Source of the DNA: Cydia pomonella
Lineage: Eukaryota > Arthropoda > Insecta > Lepidoptera > Tortricidae
Length of the DNA stretch: 64,000 nt
NCBI RefSeq assembly: GCF_033807575.1
Contig: NC_084727.1
Span: 1,612,001-1,676,000 of the forward strand
Reading direction: 5' to 3'
Shown: piece after piece, positions 52,436-62,787 of the stretch
How positions within the stretch are numbered: position 1 is the first letter of the stretch
How the letters are laid out: each line of letters starts with the position of its first letter
Translations under genes and position numbers: made by a program
Notes under the pieces: model-generated
Seen by the model: the letters and a program-made list of their open reading frames with translations, nothing else
What the model was told of the DNA's origin: nothing
Databases searched by the model: none

Positions 52436-55079
52436 CTATAGGTATATACATAGGTAGTGTGTTTTTTTAAGTATAATTAACAAGTAACAAATGAGCATTT
52501 CATAGTATTTCCTTAGGGCTTATTTTCTATAATTCATATTTATAAAAAGACAGTGTGTGAATTGTTATAGTAGCAAATTTATCTACAAGCTAAAGAAGAG
52601 TGTGAATAGTTTTCGAGTTTGCGTGGAAGTTGTTATTTCTAAGTTTATTTGTTAATTAACTATCCATCACCAACTCGCTATGCAGATACGATCTACAACC
52701 TAACGAACTGCAAGCTAATATGTGTCCTTGAACTAATGAACATAATATTCAATTCGACGCGAGCATACACGCATTCCTATTTGGCGTGAGTTAGGAAACC
52801 GTGGTGCATATAATGTGTAACTTCGTCTGCGTGGGTTGATGAAGATGAAATCTGTCCTATGTCCTTTCTCCGACAACAAACTATCTGCTTACCAAATTTC
52901 ACCTAAATAGGCCAGGCAACGAATGCTCAAAAAAAGTTTTAGAGAGAAATGCTTGAAGCACAATTCATGACTTCGTAACTTTGTTTGGACTAGTTAGGAG
53001 GTGAATATATCAAAAGTCCCCGACTGTAGCTCTTGAGCCAGAGGGCGGGTTCGAAGGTCACGTTTTTTGATTATACCAGAAACTATGCGTCTTAGCGACA
53101 TGGCCGCATATACAAGAAAAAGTTTAATATATTTGTTAAAAGCCTATTTTGTCAAGTTTTTAGATATCTTGTAGGTTTTTGAGAAAAATTGAGAGCCCCA
53201 AATAGGTAGTTTTAATTAGATAAAAAATAATATGTGTAATCCCATTAGCTGTAAAGTGCTGACATGTAAAATACTTATATTTTATCAATAAATATTTGAT
53301 TGATTGATTGATTGATTGGTAGACTTTCGAGAGAAAATATCTCGAAAGCCATTCAAGCTATCGTAAAACTTGACAAAATTAAACTTGTAGCAAATTTAGC
53401 TCCCTCCCCGGCTCAAGGGCTACGGCCGGGGTCTTTCGATATTTTCACCCTCTATCTAGTCCAACAAATGTTACATAGTCAAACATTGTGTTCCAAGCAT
53501 TTCCCTCTATACTTACCTTCTTGTTGCTTGGCCTAAAACCAATTCAAGTGTGAAGAGGTAACAAACAAACGGACAGGGTTACTTTGACACTTATAACAGT
53601 AGGGATTTGAAGTGGTTCGGCTATTAAAGGCATATATATTCCTTAATCTATACATAAATATAAATGCCTGTGTCCTGACTGACTGACTGAATAGTTTTAT
53701 TTTAAGTTAGGAACTTGAAACTTCGAGAAAAGATACCTTTTGTATTAAAATACTTTTTGGAAATTTATCCCCTAAAGGGGATGAAAGTTTGTGCGGGATC
53801 AAGTTTTATATTAAGTTAGGAACTTGAAACTTCGTAATAAGACATCTTCATAACATACGAGAAAAGTTATTTCAGCGTTTTTGAAAGTTCATCCCTTATT
53901 AGGTTTAATAAGGGGTTGAAAGTATGTAACAGGAACGATTTGTGTAGGGATTTGAAGTTTAGTAGAAGGAGAAAATATACACGAAAAATAATTTTAGTGC
54001 CTTTGAAAATTCAACTCCTAATAGGGTTAAAGAGGGGTTGAAAGTGTGAGTTGAGTTTGAGTATAAGTATACAGATTGCTGTGATTATTGTGCTGCCAGG
54101 AATTTACAGTCAGACCAAGCTAAGTTGGCAGTGATTTTGATAGCCCAGCCTGTGCAAGTGTTAAGTAAATATCATAATTTTATAGAATTTTGACGTTTAA
54201 AATAACACCTGCACTGTCTAGGCTGTCAAAATAGCTGCGAACTTATCTGGGTCTGACTTTAGTAGCTTTATGGTGAACCTAGTGGGAGAAATTAAATAAT
54301 ATTTACTTACTATCTTCGAACTTCAGTATCCAAATGTAAGGGCTCTGAATACGTACAGGGGGAGGGCAAATCGGCTGTATTTTTTTGACTGAAATTTGAT
54401 AACAAACATTTTAATTTCGTTGCTCATCGGGTCAAGGAAATCTGGAAAACGGTCAGTGATAATGTTAGGTTCAGACTTAATTTAGGTTAGTTAGTAAATT
54501 AGGTTAGTTAGTAAGTTGAAAACCGTTAAATTTAATGTTAGGTTCAGTCTAGACCGAGATTAAGTTATAGACCACGAGCCAGGAACAGATTTCCATGACC
54601 AATCGCCTCAGGAACAGATTTCCATGACCAATCGCCTCCCGGGCGAAAACTCGTATACTTAGTGGTTAAACGGCTATGTATGATGAATCCTCGTGGACGT
54701 CAGCTGCCGCTCCGTTGTCGAATGGCAGCCATCGAAACGCGTAAAAAAATTGTCATCGCCTCCCGTCTGTTACATTGTCAGATGATAGTTCAGGTGCTAT
54801 TGTTAATTTAAAAAATCGTCATCCGGTTACATCGCGGTGGCAGGAACGTCAGCTGGTCGCATGAAAATCTAGAAAATAAGCGATTTACCTTTTTATGATA
54901 GCAAATCATGAAACTTTGCATGTAGCATTTCATCACGTGAAACGCCTGAAACGCCATAAACGGATTACGCAATTTACACATTACGCATACTTTGCAGACA
55001 TAAAGTGGTAAAGCGCGTATTTTTTACATGTTCATTTTACAGCTGACGATCTTTCCACCGCAAAACAACCGGCTGACGG
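52436..55079. other. No gene seen; decayed repeats
   Basis: AT-rich intron. (GATT)n at 53297-53318. A stretch at 53640-54060 has repeated GTTAGGAACTTGAAACTTCG and CCCCTAAAGGGG/TTTAATAAGGGG-type modules of a dispersed insect repeat. TTAGG-like words occur at 54460-54560. A tandem duplication of 29 bp (CAGGAACAGATTTCCATGAC...) is at 54581-54638. Confidence 0.5.
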
Positions 55080-55544
55080 TTTTTAGGGTTCCGTACCAAA
55101 AAGGTACTAAAGCAACCCTTATGGTGCGACTCTGTCCGTCCGCCTGTCTGATGCAATGCTTGGAATAGTAATGAGCAACACTAACATTGGAAGTGTATTT
55201 TTATTTTTATTTTATTAATTATGGAAAATGTTGATAACCGTTTCTTATATTATTTAACCAAAAATATTTTATAATTTAATTTGCAATTTAGTCCCGTTTG
55301 CGGGTGCGAGATTACACTAAGGATACCTTCTTTCAAATAAAACAACAATTGTTGAAATTGGTTCACATGATAAATAATTATCTCTGACAAAGAAACATAC
55401 ATAGAGATCGCTCAAATTAGTTGGCTAATTTGCCCATAGATGTCGTTGTACAGAATTATGCTTAGTATACTTCTGGTGAAAAGTCTTTCGTGATTATAGT
55501 TACATGAGAAAATTGAAAGTTTGTACCCAACCCTCAGTGCGCGA
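55080..55544 (-). repeat. AGGGTTCCGTA family C copy
   Basis: The left end TTTTTAGGGTTCCGTACC and the right end GTACCCAACCCTCAGTGCGCGAG bound about 465 bp with a GTCCGTCCGCCTGTCTGATG block. Same termini logic as 21485-21814. Confidence 0.65.
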
Positions 55545-55666
55545 GGTAAAATAACTATCATCTACATCGTATCCGCCGGGAGGCGATGACTGACGAAATA
55601 TGCTCCTGGCTCGCGGTCTATTAGTTAGGAATTTAGATAACCATGAATGATAATGTTAGGTTACGT

Positions 55667-55863
55667 TCAGTACCCCTAGTGTAAATATTTTCGACAGCGA
55701 AACGTGACGTACGCGTTTGCGTTAAGTGTCATTTTGTATGGGTTTTTGAACAGCGCGCCAAGCGGGACGTTTTGGAAAGTCAAAAATCTCATACAAAATG
55801 ACACTTAACGCAAACGCGTACGTAACGTTTCGCTGTCGAAAATATTTACACTAGGGGTACTGA
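55667..55863. mobile_element. MITE, 197 bp, near-perfect hairpin
   Basis: Arms of about 73 bp. The left begins TCAGTACCCCTAGTGTAAAT and contains GACGTACGCGTTTGCGTTAA; the right is its complement ending TTTACACTAGGGGTACTGA. The loop contains AGCGCGCCAAGCGGGACG. Confidence 0.9.
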
Positions 55864-55989
55864 CTTGGTTAGGTTAGGTTAGTTAAGAATTTGGAAAACC
55901 GTCAATTTTAATCTTAGGTTAGGTTCAGACCGAGGTTATGTTAAAATTTAGATTTAGATAAGATTTCGACTTCTTTAAAGTCTGGCCGT

Positions 55990-56640
55990 CATGTACATAT
56001 AATAATAAAAATAATAGCGTTTATTGCAAACCATGGTACAAGTAGTTAATACAATAATAAATAGGATACACATAAGTTATACTAACTTAGAGCTTAGTCT
56101 AAAAGTATAAATTACTTTACTACTATAAATATATCTATCCTAAGTCACATTAAGAGGGACTTATAAAATGTGTGTTATACGATCTTGCATATAATCTTGA
56201 ATAGTGTAATGTGCTTTTTCTAGTAGAAAAGCTTTTTTTTTTTTGTAAATAGAGGCGTTTTTTTGATACTTTTTATCTATTTAGGTAGCTTGTTATATAT
56301 TTGTATTGCTCTATAGTAAGGGCCCCTTTTATATAAAGTAGCGGAAAAAATCTATCATATTGTGATTTTTCTGTAAAATATTTCAAATTAGATGAAACCA
56401 AGAACTGAATTTGTTGATAACTAATAAAAAAAAGCGGCCAACTGGATACTTGGCCATGATTCCGTGTCTCCCAAGTAGTCATCTATTTTATAGTATCCCT
56501 TTTTGAGAAGTGCATTTTTGACGTAAATCTGATCGTACTTAAATCGGAATGCTAAAGTTGAAATTCTACTGGCGCGTATGTGGTCGATAAATCGTACTAT
56601 GCCTGGAGAAGGGTTAATCCTTTTCTACACAGTATTAGGT
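55990..56640 (-). pseudogene. Probable LINE C-terminal remnant
   Basis: Minus-strand coding-like stretches, YVKNALLKKGYYKIDDYLGD at about 56470-56540 and a similar LLEKAHYTIQDYMQD-like stretch at about 56190-56230 in a shifted frame. They resemble the YY.I..YL.D endings of CR1-like LINEs. The 3' end has TTTATTGCAAACCATGGTAC. Assignment is tentative. Confidence 0.4.
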
Positions 56641-56706
56641 CTACTTGGGAGGTTCACAAGTATTTGTAACCAATAAAACATTTTTGTTTCATGAAACTAA
56701 ACAAAT

Positions 56707-57849
56707 TAAAAAGCGGCCAAGTGCGAGTCGGACTCGCCCATGAAGGGTTCCGTACCATTTATGACGTATTAAAAAAAACTGCTGACTAGATCTGGTTCAA
56801 ACCAATTTTCGATGGAAGTTTGCATGGTAATGTATATCATATATTTTTTTTAGATTTTTCATTCTGTTATTTTAGAAGTTACAGGGGGGGGGGACACATT
56901 TTTTCACTTTGGAAGTGTCTCTCGCGCAAACTATTCAGTTTAGAAAAAAAATGATATTAGAAACATAAATATCATTTTGAAGACCTATCCATAGATACCC
57001 CACACGTATGGGTTTGATGAAAAAAAATTTTTTTTTAATTTTATGACGTATTAAAAAACTACTTACTAGATCTTGTTTAAACCAATTTTCGGTGGAAGTT
57101 TGCATGGCAAAGTATATCATATATTTTTTTTAGATTTTTCATACTGTTATTTTAGAAGTTACGGGGGGGGGGGGGGGACACATTTTACCACTTTGGAAGT
57201 GTCTCTAGCGCAAACTATTCAGTTTAGAAAAAAATTATATTAGAAACCTCAATATCATTTTTAAAGACCTATCCATAGATACCCTACACGTATGGGTTTG
57301 ATGTAAAATGATTTTTTGAGTTTCAGTTCTAAGTATGGGGAAACCCAAAATTTATTATTTATTATTAGCGTTGTCCAAATGTAAGCAGTTGTTACTTTTA
57401 TGGTACTAAATAAAGATTATTTTATTTTTTATTTTTTTTTATTATTTTATTGTTTTTTTTTCTATTTTTGTGTAAACATCTTAATGCGGTTCATAGAATA
57501 CAAGTTTGAACAGTATAACTCTTATAATAAATAATAATAAATAAATAAATATTATAGGACATTATTACACAAATTGACTAACTCCCACAGTAAGCTCAAT
57601 AAGGCTTGTGTTGAGGGTACTTAGACAATGATATATATAATATATAAATATTTATAAATACTTAAATACATAGAAAACACCCATGACTCAGGAACAAATA
57701 TCCATGCTCATCACACGAATAAATGCCCTTACCAGGATTTTTTTTATAGTTTCGGAAAAATGTGGCTGTGACATAATCGGACAGACAGACGGATATGACG
57801 AATCTATAAGGGTTCCGTTTATTGCCATTTGGCTACGGAACCCTAAAAA
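56707..57849 (+). repeat. Family B copy with tandem duplication and two nested insertions
   Basis: The 5' end is complete: AAAGCGGCCAAGTGCGAGTC, GGACTCGCCC, then AAGGGTTCCGTACC. The first about 285-bp unit (56758-57040) is repeated at once (57041-57340). A LINE tail (about 57354-57440) and a SINE (57526-57742) are nested in the 3' half. It ends CTACGGAACCCTAAAAAA. Confidence 0.88.
57526..57742 (-). mobile_element. SINE copy, 5'-truncated, nested
   Basis: Reverse of the SINE at 26709-26974 from its (TAAA)n tail to CCTTACCAGGAT, just past box B. Box A is missing. It interrupts family B between TCTTATA and TTATAGTTTCGG. Confidence 0.85.
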
Positions 57850-58035
57850 AGGTTATATTGATTTATTCTCAACCAATTATACGTTAATAGGCCGGTACAT
57901 ATTTCGAAAATCAATTTGAATTAATTTTTCTGGAATTTAGCGTCCGTCACTAGTAGTATTTACGAGTAAATCGATTAAAAACGGAATATCATGCTAATTC
58001 ATAATCATAATTGTAAGAAATATCAGTTCCGTCAT

Positions 58036-58700
58036 GGGGAGACCTCGTGGAAATAAAAAACTTAACAGTTGCTATACAAGAAGCAATTATAAATGGCTAT
58101 AGAAATGGCTTAACACAATCGACTCTGGCTAAGCAATTTCAAGTTCATCAGTCTACTATATCGAAGGTTTTGAAACGGGAAAAAGCTCACGGAGGTGTCA
58201 AAGGCCCAACAGACCTGGTCGCCCACGCTGCACATCAAGTTTGGTAGACCGCAACATTTTGCGAATAGCAAGACACAATCCACGACTCACGGCGAGCGAC
58301 ATTATGCGGGAAATATCGTGTGGAAATTCAGTTTCTGTGTCCGTACGTACTGTAAGAAACCACTGATGTCCAAGAAAAATCGAGTTTTTACTGTTCGGAA
58401 CAGATGGAATTACCTACGTACGACGTCCCGACAATGCTCGCTATGACCCCAAGTATCAGCTCCCTACAGTCAAACACGGCGGCGGCTCCCTTATGGTGTG
58501 GGGCAGTTTCAGTGCAAGTGGAGTTGGTCCTTTACATCGAATAAACGGAATTATGACGAAGGAAGTTTATGAAGGAATATTACAAGATGTGTTTCTTCCC
58601 TGGGCACGCCAAAATTTTGGCAGAGCGTTTATGTTTCAGCAAGATAATGACCCGAAACATTCGTCTAATCTTGTTTAACAATGGTTCAAAAAACGTAGAA
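58036..58700 (+). pseudogene. Tc1-like transposase, deleted
   Basis: Starts MGRPRGNKKL at 58036. Several frame changes later it has GRPRCTSSLVDRNILRIARH (HTH and GRPR), GTDGITYVRRP, KHGGGSLMVWGSFSASG and FQQDNDPKHSSN (second catalytic Asp). The SDES segment with the first catalytic Asp is missing before FLLFGTDG. The SPDLNPIE segment with the last acidic residue is also missing; the end runs into unrelated sequence. TIRs were not found. Dead. Confidence 0.85.
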
Positions 58701-58829
58701 GTATTCGTTAAAAGTATTGGCAATCATTTGTGGATATTCAACTTTAGCGTTTTGAATGGGCCTTATACCCTTCCTATTATACATAAATTACATAGGTAAT
58801 TGAAATTACTCATCATCAATATATCTTAT

Positions 58830-59760
58830 TTGCTTAAGACACAGATTTGACACTTAGCCCATTCCTGTTTAATCTGTCTATGGATTATCTCACTAAACAT
58901 ATCCAGTCTTCTCTCACGTGGACAATGCTCTACGCAGACGACATTGTGCTTATCGACAAATGCGCGAACAGACTAAATTCTACCCTCCAGCAATGGAGAC
59001 AAGCGCTTGAGGACAATGGTCTGCGCATCAGTCGATCCAAAACAGAATACCTGAAATGCAGCTTCAGTGATCATGATCAGCCAATCCCAAGTACAGACAT
59101 CGTCATTGAAGGGCAGCCAGTGCCTAGACTCGATCAGTTTAAGTACCTCGGATCTATGCTGACGGCAGATGCCAACATAGACGCAGACGTCACCCACAGA
59201 GTGAACGCAGGGTGGCTGAGATGGAGGACCCTAACCGGGGTACTCTGTGATAATCGCATGCCAATAAAACTAAAAGGGCGCGTTTACAAAACCGCAGTAC
59301 GACCGGCATTGATGTACGGCTCCAAGTGCTGGGCGACCAAGAAAAAACAAGAACAGAAGATGCACACCAATGAGATGAAAGTGCTGAGGTGGGCAACAGG
59401 AGTGACGAGACTGGACAGAGTCCGAAATGAATATATACGAGGCTCTTTCAAGGTCGCTCCCATTGTAGAAAAGATGGCTGAAAGCCGTATGAGATGGTTC
59501 GGGCATGTGATGAGACGTGACAAGGAATATGCAGTCAAAAAGGCTTTGGCCATCCCAGAGAAAAAGAACGGCAAAGGGAGGCCGCTTACCACGTGGTGAA
59601 CAACCGTTACCAAAGACATGGAGCGGGCGCAGATCAACACGCAGACAACCCAGGACAGAAAAACCTGGCGCCTTCGAACAAGGAGGGCCGACCCCAAATA
59701 ACGGGACATGGCAAAGAAGAAGAAGAGAAATGGTAATGCAAGATGTTAATGTTTTCGTGG
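58830..59760 (+). mobile_element. RTE LINE, 5'-truncated
   Basis: Begins in the RT palm at SPFLFNLSMDYLTKHIQ, then TMLYADDIVLIDKC (motif C) and the thumb FKYLGSMLTADANIDADV. Next come ALMYGSKCWATKKKQEQKM, RNEYIRGSFKVAPIVEKMAE and RWFGHVMRRD. 250 codons are open to a stop at 59599 where TW is usually followed by more residues; further coding sense continues to about 59700 in another frame. The 3' end has AAGAAGAAGAAGAG. Better preserved than the RTE copies at 45.1 and 47.8 kb. Confidence 0.9.
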
Positions 59761-59779
59761 AGGGTTGAGATTTGTTCCC

Positions 59780-60060
59780 AATTTATATCGTTTAGAGCAG
59801 CTTTAAATTTAAGTTTGTTACTAGTGTAGAACTTTCTTTTAACAGTGTAGGTGTTGCTTAAAGTAAAGCTTAAAATTATATATAAGACATTTGGGGTCGG
59901 AGAGACCTATATCTTCTACATACACATTGAAGTTATTATTAAGAAATATGAGATCTATACAGGAAGCCGTGTTCATTGTTGATCTAGTGGGGACATCTAT
60001 GATTTGGTGTAGATTAAACTCAAGCAAAGTATTACTTAGCCTTTCATATTAGTTAGACTA
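59780..60060 (-). pseudogene. LINE endonuclease fragment
   Basis: The minus strand reads LHQIIDVPTRSTMNTASCID and LIFLNN, the typical C-terminal AP endonuclease segment before the SDH motif, which here reads LSDPKCL. Short and isolated. Confidence 0.65.
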
Positions 60061-60169
60061 CCATTGATGTTGGAAGAGATCCCTTAACGAAATAAGTTCG
60101 CCTTTTTACATATTTACTGTATTTTCTCTGTGTTATGTAATTGTTTTGTACAATAAAGTGTTTACTACT

Positions 60170-60475
60170 TCTTAGGTTAGGTTAGGATAGTTAGGAATTT
60201 GGAAAATCGTCAATGATAATGTAAAGTTAGGTTCGGACTTAGGCTATAGTAAGAATGCAAAGCACAAAGAATTTCGTAAATTGACCCGCTGCTATTTCCT
60301 CTCTCTTCGTGGTGTTGACCGCCACATCGTGGTCAGGAGAGCAATATAGTTACGCGCGTGCAATGGAGACAGAAAGCGGCTGGTCAATGTACAAAATTCT
60401 TCCTGTTTAGGGGCCGTACTTTAGGTTAGGTTAGTTGGAAATTTGGAAAACCGTCAATGATAATGTACGTCGAAT
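60170..60475 (+). repeat. TTAGGTTAGG-bearing dispersed repeat
   Basis: TTAGGTTAGGTTAG words at 60172 and 60421 precede GGAATTTGGAAAATCGTCAA and GGAAATTTGGAAAACCGTCA. The same module occurs at 55865-55925 and, decayed, at 54470-54560. So the telomere-like words are part of a repeat unit. Confidence 0.65.
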
Positions 60476-61379
60476 GTACGCACTAAATAAAATTTAATAG
60501 TAATTTTTATCTTTTCGCGGAATTGGCTACTTGACAGTTTTTTGTAAATATAATGTCAAACGATCTTGACTTTCCTGAGGATCAAATGTCTATATAGGAC
60601 TCATGGCATTTAAGCAACACAAAGGTCAGAAATGAGAGTTATGAGAGTCTGACGCTCGCACTCGACGATTGAAACGCCTCTAACAAAATGATAATGTGAT
60701 GTGACGTCACATTACATAAGTCTGTCCTAAATGTATGGAAGATCAAGGAAATTACCATTATGACCCTGAAACATTGCATTTATGTGTATAGTTGTCATAC
60801 AATTTATTTTTCAATAAAATGCATAAATCGAACGGCACCATTTTCTTTTCTATTTTTGAAATACAAAAAAAATTGTTTTGAGACTTTTGGATACGAGAAA
60901 TATTTAGTTTAAATGACATGTAGTGGCGTATGTTCGTCAAACACGATTTCAACTGGTTTGCCATTTTAAGTAAATATTTCTGGACTTGCCTAAAGCTTGT
61001 TACAACTTTCTGAATGTACTTAATCACTTATAACAGGGACGCCGCAATATGTATAACACGATGGAGATATCTCCATCTCATTTCAACTTCTTTCGATGTA
61101 TCTGTCATCAATTACTAAATTCAGAAAGGTGTAAAAAGCAGGCACGAGTAGGGAACAAATTAAGTCAATTTATTAAATATTTTTTAATTTGTTGTTTTAT
61201 ATAAAAATACAAACTTAAATAGATGTCACATACAAAATAAAAAGTCACCAAGCCTTCCGTTGTCCAAGTAAGCTGAAAACGCCGACCATTGGAGGACTTA
61301 GTTTTTTTATTTTTTTTATTAAGTATATGACAATAAAATTACTCTAGGGAATATTTTTATTGGCAAGTAGTATGCTCAC
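60476..61379. other. No gene seen
   Basis: AT-rich intron. A palindromic ATGTGATGTGACGTCACATT lies at 60695-60714. No splice-bounded coding segment was recognised. Confidence 0.4.
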
Positions 61380-61516
61380 GGTTCTGCACGGGCTGCCTCA
61401 AGTGTATGATGGCAATACTGTTGGGGGTCTCGGTGTACTCGGGGTGCACCAGGTAGTTGCGCACGCGCCGGCCCTCTCGCTCCCAGCCCTCGCCAAGCAG
61501 CACGCGCGCCCTGTCT
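61380..61516 (-). CDS. Host gene exon 1 of those visible: region of the catalytic aspartate
   Basis: 137 bp. Acceptor TCTTCCGTTGACAG, one base, 45 codons, one base. Strong donor GTGAGC. DRARVLLGEGWEREGRRVRN matches the VRLGEW..... RV segment, and HPEY is the HP.Y motif before the catalytic loop. TPNSIAIIHLRQPV aligns with NDIALLRL..PV, so the catalytic Asp102 is Ser. The last base C plus two bases of exon 2 give Gln. GC content is clearly above the flanks. Upstream exons with the catalytic His are outside the window. Confidence 0.85.
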
Positions 61517-61624
61517 CTGTCAACGGAAGAACTCTTTAAAATAAAAACACGAACCATGTAGGTTACTGACGAGAGCAGGATTGTAGTCAAATCTTTAGTT
61601 TTTTTATTCGAATTGGACACCTTA

Positions 61625-62700
61625 CATGGGACTTTTCCTGTTTATAGCGACACAAAATCTCATATCAGCAATTAAAAACAGCCCTGCGTGCAAAAAGTGT
61701 TTATGGTATGGCACCCAAATTGTATAATAAATTACCAAATTCAATAAGAGAATCTGAAATGCCTGTATTTAGGAAACATTTATTGGATTTTTAGGGTTCC
61801 GTAGTCAACTAGGAACCCTTATAGTTTCGCCATGTCTGTCTGTCTGTCTGTCTGTCCGAGGCTTTGCTCCGTGGTCGTTAGTGCTATAAAGCTGAAATTT
61901 GGCATGGATATATAAATCAATAAAGCCGACAAAGTCGTACAATAAAATCTAAATATTTAATTTTTTTAGGGTACCTCCCCTACACGTAAAACGTAAAGTG
62001 GGTGTGAAATTTTTTTTCGCTTCAACCCTAGATTGTGGGGTATCGTTGGAAAGGTCTTTCAAAACTAATAGGGGTTTTTAGAGAAACATTTTTTGATAAA
62101 GTGAATATATTCGGAGATAATCGCTCCGAAAGAAAAAAAAATGTGTCCCCCCCCCCCCTCTAACTTTTGAACCATAGGTCCAAAAATATGAAAAAAATCG
62201 TGGAAGTAGAGCTTAAGAAAGACATTAAATGAAAACTATAGCGGATATGATCAGTTTAGCTGTTTTTGAGTTATCGCAGAAAGTTTTCCCTTCATAGTAA
62301 AAAGACTTACTTTAATTAGGTACTGATTATGCAAATTTGCCTATTTGTTTAACTCGGGTGAAAGGTACCGTTTCATCCCTTGGTTAACAATTTACTATAC
62401 TTTAAGCTCCAGTTTAACCTATTGTGACGGAAGAGTAACTACGGAACCCTACACTGAGCGTGGCCCGACATGCTCTTGGCCGGTTATTTTAGTACAAAAT
62501 GATTTTTACTCTTTAAATGAATATTTTGACCATATGCCGCATAGTTATTAAATTTAGTATAATGTAGTATACATTAGATTAATTTTATTTATGACTATAA
62601 GATTTGTATGCCCGTTAGCTGGCTGAATACACTGTTGAAATGTATTTGATAACATCCACTTGACTGTATTCTAGCAAAAAAAATGATTTGATTGATTGAC
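61625..62700 (+). mobile_element. LINE C-terminus split by a family A copy
   Basis: The coding tail RAKSVYGMAPKLYNKLPNSI (61680-61790) resumes after the insertion as VQNDFYSLNEYFDHMPHSY (about 62490-62550) and a stop. The 3' UTR ends in (GATT)n near 62690. The insertion is flanked by ATTTT-like bases. Confidence 0.75.
61792..62488 (-). repeat. AGGGTTCCGTA family A, copy 3 (complete)
   Basis: The left end TTTTTAGGGTTCCGTAGTC is the 3' terminus. The right end CTACGGAACCCTACACTGAGC then GTGGCCCGACATGCTCTTGG is the 5' terminus. It shows the full length of the family, about 695 bp. Confidence 0.9.
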
Positions 62701-62787
62701 ACCTTATACCAACTGTACCCGTCTAGTGTTGTACACACTTTGATGTTTAAATTTTAATATTTTTGTTCAGTTTAGTTTAAAATAAAA

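Larger units (their letters stand above)
11747..61516 (-). other. Host gene: serine-protease homologue with C-terminal extension (gene span)
   Basis: Eleven exons on the minus strand, from right to left: 61380-61516, 52367-52435, 52040-52122, 45971-46096, 28101-28248, 27597-27724, 27030-27162, 19968-20112, 19286-19440, 12598-12705 and 11747-11850. I found them by coding sense, GT/AG boundaries and phase. All ten joins keep one open frame, about 444 codons in this window. The 5' exons, including the catalytic His and any signal peptide or clip domain, lie beyond 64 kb. Exons 1-5 form the rest of an S1 domain with both visible catalytic residues replaced. Exons 5-11 form an unrecognised extension with five Cys and two Asn-glycosylation sequons. 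It is likely secreted, inferred from the S1 fold and sequons. Introns are 0.25 to about 18 kb and full of mobile elements. The last exon is the least certain. Confidence 0.75.

Noticed and set aside
60758..61027. 89-codon minus-strand open frame
   Set aside because: AT-rich, Lys/Phe-rich, no recognised domain, and in an intron between two good exons. The phases do not fit the host gene.
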